A stretch of 64,000 bases of DNA from JAXDLW01 sp050998755 (GTDB lineage: Bacteria > Chloroflexota > Dormibacteria > DASZGP01), in the NCBI GenBank assembly GCA_050998755.1, contig JBPCPW010000013.1:9690-73689 (forward strand), read 5' to 3'. Numbering within the stretch: position 1 is the first letter of the stretch; each line of letters begins with the position of its first letter. Below, piece by piece: positions 22,913-33,227 of the stretch. Under the pieces are notes generated by a model. The model had not been told where the DNA came from, did not search any database, and was given only the letters and a program-made list of their open reading frames with translations. Position numbers and translations under genes: made by a program.

Positions 22913-25234
22913 TTAGAAGACCATCACGTAGGCGACACGGCCGATAAGAAGGCACGCTGCGCCGAGGAGAACCAGCAACAGCCAACCACCGCCGCGGGGC
23001 ATGGCCGTCCCGGTTGCCGGAAGAGATGAGCGCGACTGCGCGTTCGAGTTCGGCGGCGCGGTTGCGTTCGCTTTCACTGCCAGGGTGGCCGGCCCCGGGG
23101 CCGCGCCCGCCAGCTGTGGGTAGACGTCGACGAAGTAGGTGGTGCCCGCCACTCCGCTCACGCGCATTCCCCGCGTGTCGATGCTCGGGGCGGACTGGAC
23201 ACGACCGTCGAAATCGATGAACTGGCCGTGTGCGCCGACCGGCATCGAGCCAAAGGCCTGGATGCCCGGCAGCGCGACCACGGTCCCCACCCCCGGCGCG
23301 AAGTCTGTCACCCCCGCGGGGAGCACCCAGATCCCGACCGGGCCATCGGCGCCCTTTCGCGTGAAGGCGCCGCTGGGCATCAGGAACCTGCCGGCCATGA
23401 TCTGCCCACCGGGTCCTCCCAACGTGTCGCCCAGGGCTGCGAGATGCTGGGCGACGAGGCCGGCAGCATCCGGGCCCAACGACTCGGATTCCAGCTTGTG
23501 GTACTGGTTGTGCTGGTCGTAGTCGGCCGTGGGGTCGCTCTGCGCCCGGGCGCCCGCCGGGCAGCCAGGGTCAACGTACACCGCCGGGTCGGAGAACCAA
23601 CCCGGTGACGGAATCTCGTAGCCGACCAGGTCATCGCCCAGGCCCATCTCCAGCTTGTGGGCCGCGGCCGCGTGCCAGGCAGGCACCGGGGGCTGGGTGC
23701 GCCCCGGACATGAAATCTGCTCGATGCCAAACGGGTGTCCCTCGATGAGCGCCGGATAGGCCTCGCCGGGGTTGACCAACATCTGCAGCTGCGGGCCCAG
23801 GTCCAGGAGGCCCACCTCGGTGAGGAAGCAGGTCCGGGGGACGTTACTGCTGTCAAGACACGGGGTGACCGAGGCGACGGTGCGGTGGGCAAACAGCCCG
23901 GCGCCGAAGGCGGCGACGAAAAGCTGGTTCTGCAGCGGCACAGCGAAGGTGTCGACCCTTGCGTTGATCGCATGTGGGGCGACATCGTCCAGGTTCCCGC
24001 TTAACGCCGAGGCGACGTCCGCGGCGATCCGCGCACCGGTGTGGGCCGGGAGGTCAAAGCAGCCCTCAGCACGGGGGACATGGTCGGTGAAGCCAGCGGC
24101 CGGGCACTCGTTGTCGGGGTTGGGCAAAGGGAAAGCGTGCGGATCCTCGATGCTGCCGTTGTCCCCCACCAGGAACATCGCCTGTCCCCCAAGCCGACTG
24201 GCGAGCGCGCCGGCGAAGACCCCTGGCCAGTCATCAGAAATGGCGCGGTTTACCCGCTTCAGCCGGTTGCCGTCATTTGGGTCGGGGGCCTGCGCCTGGT
24301 CGGGTGCATGCCCGACCTGCTGGTTGTGCGCCGCCCAGTTGAACAGCGTCTCGATATTGCCGCCGCCATCGGCGCGCACCAGTTGCAGCACGCGCGCCTT
24401 GCCGTCGGTTGCCTCCGGGGTGCCAAAGGCCGGTTGGCCGGGAGCGGGACTGCGGATCGCGTCGGTGGTCAGGAAGGTCTCGCTGAGACGAGCCCGCACG
24501 TCGGCGGGATAGAACTCGCCCACACGAATCTTTGCGGCGACCATCACACCCACCGCCTGCTTGCCCGCGGCCTCCGCTTGTTGGACCAGGAAGGAGATGT
24601 AGTAATCGTCGACCCCCGAGTGAACCCCGGCCGAGCCGGTGCCGTTGTCCGGGGCGCCGTAGATGCCGATGGGGTCGGGTGAAGATTCATTGTGGGTCGA
24701 GCTGACGTAGACCTGACTCACCAACGGCTGGGCGGCCCTGATGCCGTTGCGGATCCGCTGGTCGTCCTCCAACAGCAGGCCCTGGGCGGTGATCGACTCG
24801 ATAACCACGGTCCGGGCGCCGTCAGAGATGGCCAGGGCGCGCGCGTAGATGGGGTCGTGTACCCACTCGGTGAGATGGTCCACGCCTCCCGAGCTGTACA
24901 GCCCATCCCAGCGACCGTTGTGGTCGGCGTCGCAGTAGAGGTCCTTGGTGTAATCGAACTGCCCGGTGCCCGCGCTGTCGATGTACGGCTCTTCGAAGTC
25001 GAATAGGCGCTTCCCGCTGAAGACGGTGGTGTCGCAACCCGGAAAGTCGCGGGCGTCGTCAGCAGGGTTATAGGGGGGCGGCGTGATGCTCACCGCGGCG
25101 GCGCCGGCAAGCCACGTCGAGGGGGCTGCCGCGGCCCCGGCCGGCGCGACGGCGGGCATCATCGAAGCACCGCCGATGACGACTAGCGAGAGCACGGCGC
25201 GGGTCCATCCACGCCTCCTGCCCACCCCTGTCAA
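22913..25234 (-). CDS. secreted neutral/alkaline-ceramidase-like protein with LPxTG-like C-terminus
   Basis: 773 residues. A signal peptide (TRAVLSLVVIGGASMM, then APAGAAAAPS) is followed by AAVSITPPPYNP and the ceramidase-like core: ALAISDGARTVVIESI, VYVSSTHNESSPDP (in place of the usual THTH zinc motif) and LFNWAAHNQQVGHAPD. Missing histidines leave metal binding uncertain. The C-terminus reads SSLPATGTAMPRGGG and then a hydrophobic anchor, a sorting signal of LPxTG type but without a basic tail. It lies eight bases after the giant protease-like gene, so both are likely co-transcribed. Substrate unknown: lipid amide hydrolysis by homology only. Confidence 0.7.
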   Translation of the reverse strand: MTGVGRRRGWTRAVLSLVVIGGASMMPAVAPAGAAAAPSTWLAGAAAVSITPPPYNPADDARDFPGCDTTVFSGKRLFDFEEPYIDSAGTGQFDYTKDLYCDADHNGRWDGLYSSGGVDHLTEWVHDPIYARALAISDGARTVVIESITAQGLLLEDDQRIRNGIRAAQPLVSQVYVSSTHNESSPDPIGIYGAPDNGTGSAGVHSGVDDYYISFLVQQAEAAGKQAVGVMVAAKIRVGEFYPADVRARLSETFLTTDAIRSPAPGQPAFGTPEATDGKARVLQLVRADGGGNIETLFNWAAHNQQVGHAPDQAQAPDPNDGNRLKRVNRAISDDWPGVFAGALASRLGGQAMFLVGDNGSIEDPHAFPLPNPDNECPAAGFTDHVPRAEGCFDLPAHTGARIAADVASALSGNLDDVAPHAINARVDTFAVPLQNQLFVAAFGAGLFAHRTVASVTPCLDSSNVPRTCFLTEVGLLDLGPQLQMLVNPGEAYPALIEGHPFGIEQISCPGRTQPPVPAWHAAAAHKLEMGLGDDLVGYEIPSPGWFSDPAVYVDPGCPAGARAQSDPTADYDQHNQYHKLESESLGPDAAGLVAQHLAALGDTLGGPGGQIMAGRFLMPSGAFTRKGADGPVGIWVLPAGVTDFAPGVGTVVALPGIQAFGSMPVGAHGQFIDFDGRVQSAPSIDTRGMRVSGVAGTTYFVDVYPQLAGAAPGPATLAVKANATAPPNSNAQSRSSLPATGTAMPRGGGWLLLVLLGAACLLIGRVAYVMVF

Positions 25235-25242
25235 ATGTCGCT

Positions 25243-28200
25243 CTAGATTCGTCTGTGGCCTGCCGCGGCGCGTGAGGGCCTCCGCGCTCGGATCGTGATC
25301 ACCAGGGCGACGGAGAGCAGCAGTAGGGAGAGGTCGATGGCCCGGCCGGCCCCGGTGGTGGTGGCGGGCAGCCCTCGGTCCGCCGCGGTGCAGGCGTTGT
25401 TAACCCTGGTGGAGGCCGGAGCCGCGGACGAGCTGCTCGGACTGGGGAAGTACGCCACGTTGCTGATCGCGCCCAGGTTACCGCCCCCGCGGGTCGCGTC
25501 GTTGGTGCCCTGGACCGCCACCCACACCGGGCCGTTGGCGGGGATGCCACCGATCGCCGCACCCTGCGGCCGGCAGGCCCCCACCGCGCCCGCGGCGCCC
25601 CCCGCGGCGGACAGGGTCAATGATGACCCGCTGACCATTGTCGCCTGGGCCCACGTGGCGTCGGTGATGGGGCCGGTGGTCGAGTAGCGCACCTCGTAGC
25701 CCCTGGTGTCACCACAGAAAAGGTCACCGTGCGGCGCGGTGAAGGTCAAATTCACCGTCCCGCCGTCGCGGCTCCCAGCGAGGTCTGAGACCGTTGCCGG
25801 CCGACCGGTCTTCGTCTCGTACTCGCTGCTGTTCCAGTTGTCGTGGCGCGCCTTGGGCCAGGAGGCCGGGGCGCACTGTCCGGCGGTCGTGTTCCACACG
25901 AAGAGGCGGCCGTCGCGTGTCAGCGACGCCACCCGCTTGTTGAGTGCGGTGCCGAAGGTGCCCACCACGGGTGTGTCCACGGTCCAGTCCCCGGTGTTCT
26001 TGTTCCAGCCGGGAACCTCGTTGCCGAACTGGTCGACGCCCCGCAGGTCGTTGCTGGCGCTGCCCTGGAGGATGGCCTGGGTGCCGTCGCCGGTGATGTC
26101 GGCGACTGACGGCCCGGCCAGGAACTGGAGGTCGTTCATGTAGTGCGGGAAACCGGCGTGGAACTGGGGCGAACAGGCAGCCCCGGCGCAGACCGGGGGC
26201 ACCGTGCTGAGGCTCCAGGCGGTCACCTGATTCTGGGCATTGAACTGGTGGGCCGCGAGGATCACGTCGACCAGCTTGTTGACCCCGGCCGTCGGCGTCA
26301 CCAGGACCGTGTCCCCCTTGCTGGTGAGGTCGCCGAAGACCACCAGGCCAAAGGCCGCCGCGGCCTCGGGGTCGTTGCTGTTGCCAGTGCCGCGCTGACC
26401 GGTTCCGCCCAGGGTGCGGTCGTGCATCCCGGGGTCCAGCGCGCCCAACCCCTGGCCGTAACAGGATTTGCCGTCGCTGCCGAAGATGTAGACCGGCCCG
26501 TTGTTCGCGGCCACTCCCACCTTTAACCCGGGGCTTGAGTTCTGCGGGCAGGACATGCTGATGAGCGCCGGGGGCGTATCGACCCCGGAGCCCACCGTGG
26601 GCAGGATCTCGGCCTGCAGGATGCCGACCTTGACCGGCCACCCCGGCACGTACGAGTTTGTCGCGACGGCGTCCGGGGGCTCGGCCGGGCAGGAAGCCAC
26701 CCCGTGGCAGTAGCCATCACTGAAGACCGCGTAGGTTCGTCCGTTGGCCGGGCTAGCCACCGCGCCGACCGCCGCGGCAAGGGTCCCAGCGCTGTCTCCG
26801 GAGGCGTTGAAGCCGCCGTCCGCCGCGGCCCGGTACTCCTCGTTGCGGCCGATCACGATCTCCTTGTGGCCGTCGCCCAGAAGATCGCCGATCGATGCGC
26901 CGGAGACGATCTTGCTGCCGTAGAGCGCGCCGGAATCAGGCTTCAATGTCACCTTGTGCGTGCCCGGGGCGATGCCGGCGATCTTGTCGGCGGAGCCCAA
27001 CAGCAGCGGGAATCCGGGCTTGCGCGAGCCATCTGAGCGCCAGACATAGAGGTGGCGATCCATGGAGCCGTCGATGATCTCGAGCTTGCCGTCGCCATTG
27101 AGGTCGGCCAGCGCGGGGGAGCCGAAGAAGCCGAAGTGGACACGATTGTCGACGTCGCGGTTGAATGCTCCGGGAACACCCTGGCGGGAGTAGCGGTAGT
27201 CGATGTGGACCGGGAAATTGGGTCGCACACACGGCGCCGTCCTGCCGATGCCTGCGCAGTAGGCCGCGGAGGCCTCGTAGACGTAGACGTACCCGGCGTT
27301 GTCGGCCGCCACCACCTGCAGGCGCCCGGTGCGGTCGAGGTCGCCCACAGCCACCGCACGGAACACCGCCGCGTAGCTCTTCGCTGCCACCGGCCCCAGT
27401 ACCGGGTCCCTGAACGCCGGTTCGCGCGCGCGCGAGTTGCAGGTGGTGCTGTCGGGCAGGTCGCTGGCACACAGCGGGGTGGTGTGCACGGGCCAGCCCG
27501 GCAACTCGGTGCCGTCTGAGCGCAGGGCGTGGATCAGCCCCGACGAGCTGCCGAAGATGAGCTCATTCTGGTTGTCCCCAAGCAGGTCAGCCAGCACCGG
27601 CTCGCTGCCGCCGTCGCTGTTGTATTTCTTGGGGAAGCCCGGTACCGCTGTCCCATTCGCCCCCACGCTGTCGTCGTGGTGATGCTGCAGCGACTTGCGG
27701 TCCTCGCCGACGTGGACGTTTGCCAGGGGCTGGCCCTGGGCATCCAGCGCGGTGACCTGCAGCCGCAGCGTGAAGGTGAACTGATCCCATTGGTTCTTGC
27801 CCGGCGTGGTGCTGTACGGCGGCAGCAACCAGTCGGTCTGGTCGCCGTTGGGGTTGGCCAGTGGATGGGCCACGGCGTAGGTGGCGGGGTTGTAGTTGGC
27901 AAAGGCCTGGTCCAGCTGCTCCCGGGTGAGGGTCGCCAGCTTGCCGCTGATCGGCGCGGTCTGCACCCCCGGGTGGGTCACCGGGATGTCGATGGCGTGG
28001 AAGTCCTGCTCGTGCGGCTGTACGCCGTAGGCGACCTGGACGGTGTATCGGTAGCGGCCGCCGGGGGCCCGGCCTGCGGCCACCCGCCCGGTGACATCGA
28101 ACGAGGGCACCGTGGTGTCCAGGTTCTCGAACCACGCCGGCGTCTCGATGCTGGCCTCGGGCGGAATCCGCCCGCTCAGGACGGTGCGCACCTGGCAGTT

Positions 28201-29970
28201 GGCGTTGACCCGGCCATAGCCGAAGTACTGGGACCAGCCGCCGATGGAGCGGTAGCGCTCGCCGGCGTTGGTGGTGCCGTAATTGTTGGGCAGGCCGGGA
28301 CCATCGGGTGCGCCCGGCGCGCCCAGGGGAACGTTGGCGCAGGGTGAGGTGGCGTCGGCCGGGCTGTCGGCCCGGGTCACGGGCGGCGAGCTGTCCTCAA
28401 AATCGATGTTGTCTGCCGATGCGACGACAACTTGTTTGACCTCCTCAGGGGAGATGTCGACGCCATCCGGGTGGAGGGGCGTTGGGGGCGCGTACTGCGC
28501 CATCAGCCCCTGCTTGACCATGTTGCGCGCCACCGCGTAGATCAGCCCTACCTGCCCGGCCTCTTTGCCCACGGCCTCCGAGCTGCAGGAGGCGCTCTCG
28601 ACCGAGGCGATGATGTGGCCCCCGTAGTTGGTACAGCCATTCAGCAGGAGATAAGTGCGACCCGGGCTCGGTCCGACGTTGGGCAGGCCCCCGAACTGAG
28701 ACGGCAGCTGGCTGTCGGCCTCGTTCTTGCGCACGGAGTTGACCACGATGGCGTGGTTCTCGGTGGCACCCGGCTGGTTGTGGTGCCCAGCCTCCTCATC
28801 GGCGGCGCTGGCGACGAAGGTAACGCCATTGCGGTACGCGTAGTCGATTGAGGCCTGGGTCAGGTCTGAGCTGTTGAGCGTCCCCAGCGCCGACTGGATG
28901 ATGTTGACCTGGTTGTCCACCCCGTACATCACCGCCTGGTTGAACTCGTTGACGTCGGCGATGAAGGAGTCGCCCACCTTCAGCGGCAGGACCATACAGC
29001 TGGGGCAGGTGCCGATGTCACCCCCGTTGTTGGCCTCCGAGTTGGAGTCACGGGCCTCCCCGCTGCCGTGACCATAGTGGGGCTCGTCGTAGGGATCGTT
29101 GGTCCGCTCCATGAAGTTCCAGCCGGCGATATCGTGGGGGAACCCGTTGCCGTCGTTGTCGGCGTTCTCGGCGCCGTTGGAGCACACCCTGCGGCCCTGT
29201 GAGTCGACGCCGGTGAAGCTCCCGACCTGCTGCATTGGAGGGAGCGTAGCGTCGTAGCACGAGAACACCTCGATCAGGTCCTCGGGCGTGAGCAGGTTCT
29301 TGGTGGGATCTGTGCTACCGCAACAGAAATGGGTGTGGGCGGGCGCGTTGACGCGGGGATCGGCAGCGTAGTCGCTGACATTGACGACCCCGTCACCGTT
29401 CACGTCGTAGCAGTCGGTAGAGCCGCGGGCCGCGGTCGGGAACCCGGGCGAGGCCAGCTTCTGGTTGCGCGGAGGCAGGCGGGACGGGTCGCAGCCAGGG
29501 TACAGGCTGCCGTCCGCGCGCAGTGGCGGGGGCAGCTCAGCCCAGTTCAACCAGACCTTGTTGCGAAGGTCGTTCATCTTGTCGAACTCGTTCCAGATGA
29601 TCCCGGAATCCAGCACCGCGATGTGGATGTCCGGCCTGCCGGTGCTGACGTTGAGCGCCTTGTCGACGCTCCCGCCCATGACGCCACCCAGCTCCTGTGC
29701 GGAGCGCGGCGGAAAGCCCGCCGTCGGGTCGACCTGGCTGCTCACGTGCCAGTCGTCGCAAGCGAAGTCGTTGGGGTTCTGGTTCGGCAGCGCAATGGGG
29801 CAGACCACGTGGGCCCGCAGGTACTTCTCGTACGCGTACGGGTCGTTGGTTCCGTGACCCGGGAATGGCATCTCCGCCAGCGCGCCCAGTGGCGCGATCA
29901 GCACGCCCACACACGCAATCAACGCCGTCAGCGCGGCCCGAACCCCTGCCCTCTCCCGCCTACGTTGCAA
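25243..29970 (-). CDS. secreted subtilase-like protein with beta-propeller repeats
   Basis: 1575 residues. Signal peptide near residues 12-32 (ALTALIACVGVLIAPLGALA). The S8-like domain has HIAVLDSGIIWNEFDK (D), HYGHGSGEARDSN (H) and GVTFVASAADEEAGHHN, but the serine region reads SCSSEAVGKEAGQVGLIYAV in place of GTSMAxP, so activity is uncertain. Residues about 780-1450 hold FG-GAP/VCBS-type repeats (GSEPVLADLLGDNQNELIFG, GSPALADLNGDGKLEIIDGS), and a fibronectin-like part follows. The end is RGLPATTTGAG, a membrane segment and a basic tail, a surface-anchor signal. It is the largest gene of the window and probably starts a two-gene surface operon. Confidence 0.75.
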   Translation of the reverse strand: MQRRRERAGVRAALTALIACVGVLIAPLGALAEMPFPGHGTNDPYAYEKYLRAHVVCPIALPNQNPNDFACDDWHVSSQVDPTAGFPPRSAQELGGVMGGSVDKALNVSTGRPDIHIAVLDSGIIWNEFDKMNDLRNKVWLNWAELPPPLRADGSLYPGCDPSRLPPRNQKLASPGFPTAARGSTDCYDVNGDGVVNVSDYAADPRVNAPAHTHFCCGSTDPTKNLLTPEDLIEVFSCYDATLPPMQQVGSFTGVDSQGRRVCSNGAENADNDGNGFPHDIAGWNFMERTNDPYDEPHYGHGSGEARDSNSEANNGGDIGTCPSCMVLPLKVGDSFIADVNEFNQAVMYGVDNQVNIIQSALGTLNSSDLTQASIDYAYRNGVTFVASAADEEAGHHNQPGATENHAIVVNSVRKNEADSQLPSQFGGLPNVGPSPGRTYLLLNGCTNYGGHIIASVESASCSSEAVGKEAGQVGLIYAVARNMVKQGLMAQYAPPTPLHPDGVDISPEEVKQVVVASADNIDFEDSSPPVTRADSPADATSPCANVPLGAPGAPDGPGLPNNYGTTNAGERYRSIGGWSQYFGYGRVNANCQVRTVLSGRIPPEASIETPAWFENLDTTVPSFDVTGRVAAGRAPGGRYRYTVQVAYGVQPHEQDFHAIDIPVTHPGVQTAPISGKLATLTREQLDQAFANYNPATYAVAHPLANPNGDQTDWLLPPYSTTPGKNQWDQFTFTLRLQVTALDAQGQPLANVHVGEDRKSLQHHHDDSVGANGTAVPGFPKKYNSDGGSEPVLADLLGDNQNELIFGSSSGLIHALRSDGTELPGWPVHTTPLCASDLPDSTTCNSRAREPAFRDPVLGPVAAKSYAAVFRAVAVGDLDRTGRLQVVAADNAGYVYVYEASAAYCAGIGRTAPCVRPNFPVHIDYRYSRQGVPGAFNRDVDNRVHFGFFGSPALADLNGDGKLEIIDGSMDRHLYVWRSDGSRKPGFPLLLGSADKIAGIAPGTHKVTLKPDSGALYGSKIVSGASIGDLLGDGHKEIVIGRNEEYRAAADGGFNASGDSAGTLAAAVGAVASPANGRTYAVFSDGYCHGVASCPAEPPDAVATNSYVPGWPVKVGILQAEILPTVGSGVDTPPALISMSCPQNSSPGLKVGVAANNGPVYIFGSDGKSCYGQGLGALDPGMHDRTLGGTGQRGTGNSNDPEAAAAFGLVVFGDLTSKGDTVLVTPTAGVNKLVDVILAAHQFNAQNQVTAWSLSTVPPVCAGAACSPQFHAGFPHYMNDLQFLAGPSVADITGDGTQAILQGSASNDLRGVDQFGNEVPGWNKNTGDWTVDTPVVGTFGTALNKRVASLTRDGRLFVWNTTAGQCAPASWPKARHDNWNSSEYETKTGRPATVSDLAGSRDGGTVNLTFTAPHGDLFCGDTRGYEVRYSTTGPITDATWAQATMVSGSSLTLSAAGGAAGAVGACRPQGAAIGGIPANGPVWVAVQGTNDATRGGGNLGAISNVAYFPSPSSSSAAPASTRVNNACTAADRGLPATTTGAGRAIDLSLLLLSVALVITIRARRPSRAAAGHRRI

Positions 29971-30078
29971 GTTCCGGCGAATCTACCTCCGCGCCCCCAG
30001 CTGAGTCAATCCGGAGGCTGTGCGCGGGCCTTGGGGTGGTACTGACACCCACCCCGTCGTGGTGCAGCGCCCCCGGCT

Positions 30079-31338
30079 ATGTCTGGCCTGCATGTCGCCA
30101 TTGTGGTAGGGGTGGGAACCCTGGTGGGCAGCGGGCGTCAGGCCAATCTCCTGCTGTCGATCGTCGCCACCGCCGTCGTCGCGGTCGGGTTCCAGCCCGC
30201 CCGCGGGCGGCTGGAGAAGCTGGCCAACCGCCTGGTTTACGGGAAGCGCGCGTCGCCGTATGAGGTGCTGTCGGAGTTCTCAGGACGCCTCGCCGAGACG
30301 TTCGGTGCCGGCGATGTCCTGGCGCGCATGGCGCGCATCCTCGCCGAGGGAACCGGCGCTGTGCGGACCGATGTGTGGCTCCGTTACGGCGGCGAGCTGC
30401 GCCTCGAAGCCTCGTACCCCGACAGAGGGGCGGAGGGTGAGGCCGACGAGCGCCGTCTCCACCTCGTCGGTCAGATCCTCCCGCCCATCGCCGGCGCCGG
30501 CCGGGTCGTCCCGGTGCGCGACCGGGGCGAGCTGCTCGGGGCCCTCGCAGTGACCAAACGAGCCGGCGAGTCCCTGACACCGCTTGAGGAAAAGCTGCTC
30601 GAGGACCTTGCCCGGCCGGCCGGCCTGGTGCTGCGGAACGTCGGCCTCACCGCCGACCTGCAGGCCCGGCTGGTCGAGCTGCGTGAGTCACGCAAGCGCC
30701 TGGTGGCCGCCCAGGACCTGGAGCGCCGGCGCCTCGAACGCAACCTGCACGACGGAGCGCAGCAACACCTCGTGGCTCTGAAGGTGAAGCTGGGGCTCAT
30801 GGCGATGCTCCTGAAGCGCGACCCCGACCGGGTCCCGGAAACACTCGAGCAGCTGATGGTCGATGCCGACGAGGCCCTCCAGACCCTGCGCGACCTGGCC
30901 CGCGGGATATACCCGCCGCTGCTCGCGGAGAAGGGGCTCGAAGCGGCACTGGTGGCACATGTGCGCAAGGTGTCGGTGCCCGTCGAGGTCGCCGCCGGCG
31001 GGCTCGCGCGCTATCCGCAGGAGGTTGAGGCCGCGGTCTACTTCTGCGTGTTGGAGGCACTGCAGAACGTCACCAAATACGCCGCGGCAACGAGCGCAAC
31101 GCTGAACCTCTCGACGGCCGGTGACGACCTGGTCTTTGCCGTGGCGGACGATGGCGCGGGATTCGACCCCGCGACCACCCCGCGGGGGGCCGGCCTAGCC
31201 AACATGGTCGACCGCATCGATGCGCTTGGCGGCACCGTCGAGGTCTTCAGCCGCCCGGGCGAGGGGTGCCGGGTTAGCGGACGGATCCCGGTGTCTGCGG
31301 TTGTCATCGCGACGCCGGGGGTCGAAGAGAGTGCCTGA
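30079..31338 (+). CDS. sensor histidine kinase (HisKA_3/NarX type), N-terminally truncated
   Basis: 419 residues. Only one or two membrane segments remain (HVAIVVGVGTLVG, LLSIVATAVVAVGF). Then come LEKLANRLVYGKRASPYEVL, a GAF-like domain, the phosphoacceptor helix ERRRLERNLHDGAQQHLVAL (H about 234) and an ATPase domain (DDGAGFDPATTPRGAGLANM). Relatives usually have more membrane segments before this point. The ATG at 30079 has no ribosome-binding site and no response regulator is adjacent, so I suspect the gene has lost its 5' part. Confidence 0.75.
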   Translation: MSGLHVAIVVGVGTLVGSGRQANLLLSIVATAVVAVGFQPARGRLEKLANRLVYGKRASPYEVLSEFSGRLAETFGAGDVLARMARILAEGTGAVRTDVWLRYGGELRLEASYPDRGAEGEADERRLHLVGQILPPIAGAGRVVPVRDRGELLGALAVTKRAGESLTPLEEKLLEDLARPAGLVLRNVGLTADLQARLVELRESRKRLVAAQDLERRRLERNLHDGAQQHLVALKVKLGLMAMLLKRDPDRVPETLEQLMVDADEALQTLRDLARGIYPPLLAEKGLEAALVAHVRKVSVPVEVAAGGLARYPQEVEAAVYFCVLEALQNVTKYAAATSATLNLSTAGDDLVFAVADDGAGFDPATTPRGAGLANMVDRIDALGGTVEVFSRPGEGCRVSGRIPVSAVVIATPGVEESA

Positions 31339-31455
31339 CCGCAACCAGCAATCGCCGGTGCTCCAGGAAGCCAGGCTCGACCGCATTTGAGGTGAGGTCA
31401 AGCGCCCGGGCATAGGCCTCCGCGGCATCGACATCCTGCCACGCCGGGCTTCGCG
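31304..31455 (-). pseudogene. remnant of an ECF sigma factor C-terminus
   Basis: The minus strand encodes DVDAAEAYARALDLTSNAVE and PGFLEHRRLLVAVRHS, resembling the C-terminal tail of DUF6596-type ECF sigma factors (AYRRALxLTxNxxERxFLxRR). Nothing else of such a gene remains on either side, and it overlaps the kinase end. Confidence 0.3.
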
Positions 31456-31471
31456 CGGTCATCATCTGCGC

Positions 31472-33210
31472 ATGCCAGTGCCAACTCGGATGTCCAGCTT
31501 TGTCGGCAGGCGGAAGGAGCTCGCCGAGGTCCGCCGCCTCCTCGGCCACACCCGTCTCCTCACCCTGGTCGGCCCCGGGGGCACCGGCAAGACCCGGCTG
31601 GCCACCGAGTTCGTCCGCGGCCGGGAGGCGCGGTTTCCCAACCCAACGGTATTCGTCGAGCTGGGCGCGCTGACCGATGGCGACCGCGTGGTCCACGCTG
31701 TTGCCCGCGCGGCGGCGGTGAAGCTCGATGACGCCGAGCCACTTGCGTCACTGACCCGGCAGCTTGGCGAGCGGCCATCGGTCGTCGTGCTGGACAACTG
31801 CGAGCACCTGGTGGCGGCCTCCGCCGAGGTTGCTGCCCGGCTCCTCGCCGAGTGCCCAGGGCTGGTCCTCATAGCCACCAGCCGTGAGCGCCTCAACGTG
31901 GAGGGCGAGGTGGCCTGGACCGTCCCGCCGCTCCAGGTCCCGCAACAAGGCGACGACCTCGCCGCGGCGTCCGCCTCCGACGCGGTGAGCCTCTTCGTCG
32001 ACCGAGCCCGAGCGGTCCGGCCGGGCTTCGCCCTCAACCAGGGCAACGCCCGCGCCGTCCTTGAGATCTGCCGCCGTCTTGACGGCATCCCGCTGGCAAT
32101 CGAACTGGCCGCCGCGCGCATGACCACGCTGTCCCCCGCCGACCTCCACAGACGGCTGGACCGGCGTCTCCAGCTCCTCACCGGCGGGACCCGCGACCAG
32201 GCTCCGCGGCAGCAGACGCTACGCGCCACGATCGACTGGAGCTACGAGCTGCTCGACCTCCGCGAGCAGCGCCTGCTCCAGCGCATGTCGATATTCGCGG
32301 GCAGCCCCACTGCGGCGGCCATCGAGGAGGTTTGCGGCGCCCCGCCCCTGGACGGGCCGGCCATGCTGGACACCCTCACTCGGCTGGTCGAGAAGTCGGT
32401 GGTCCAGGCGGCGGCCGGGGACGCCGCCACGCGCTACCGCCTGCTGGAAGCCATCCGCGAGTACGGGTACGAGAAGCTCGAGGCCGAGAGCCTTGTCGAT
32501 GAGCTGCGTTTGCGCCAGCTGACCCGCTACAGGCGCCTCGCCGCCGAGGCGTTCGAAGCCGACAAGCGCCGCGGTCCGTCCGCTGAACATGCGCTGCTGT
32601 GGCAGGAGGTGGACGACCTGCGCGCCTCCCTGGAAGGGGGTTTGACAGCGCAGCCCGAGGCGGTGCTGGAGATCGTGGCCAACCTCTTTGGCTTCAGGCT
32701 CGCATACTCCCCGGCTGAGGGCCGGGATCGCCTGGGCAACGCGCTGTTACTGGCCGGGGCGGCCTCGCCCGACATACGGTCCCTGGCTGCCGGGTTCTGG
32801 ATGGGCCTTGCGGGCATGACGGATTGGTCCGGCGAATGGCCGATCCCCCAGGACGAACTCCTGGCGATCATCCAGGCCGCCGAGGATCCCTTCGTGGTCG
32901 CGAACCGCTCGCAGGGCATGGGTTACATGGCGCAGCGCCAGCTGGGCGACTCCGAGGCGGCGAGCCGCTACCTGCGGGCCGCGATCGCTGGCTTCGAGGC
33001 CGTGGGCGCCACCTCCTACCTCGCGATGTCCATGGGCACCCTGGGCCAGGTCGAGATGCAGCTGGGGCGCCTGGAACAGGCCCGGACATGGATCGAGCGC
33101 GCAGGGATGACCAGCAAGGTCATCGCCGCCCGGCTCTTTCTCTCCGAGCGAACCGTTGAGAGCCACCTTGACCACGTCATGACCAAGCTCGGCGTGGGCT
33201 CGCGGGCCCA
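31472..33210 (+). pseudogene. LuxR-family regulator with AAA/NB-ARC-like ATPase, deleted within the HTH
   Basis: MPVPTRMSSFVGRRKELAEV starts a normal ATPase domain: Walker A GPGGTGKT (about residue 38), VVVLDNCEHL (Walker B) and LDGIPLAIELAAARM. A TPR-like region follows. Then GRLEQARTWIERAG runs directly into MTSKVIAARLFLSERTVESH and MTKLGVGSRA, the second half of a LuxR HTH. The first half (usual LTxREREV) is missing, so an internal deletion joined them. Immediately afterwards the frame enters the DUF427 gene out of phase and reads nonsense to 33475. The protein is probably non-functional. Confidence 0.75.
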
Positions 33211-33227
33211 TTGCCTTCCACTGGCGT

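Noticed and set aside
25243..29970. Frameshift in the giant subtilase-like gene
   Set aside because: One continuous frame with repeats, signal peptide and anchor is present; other frames are shadows.
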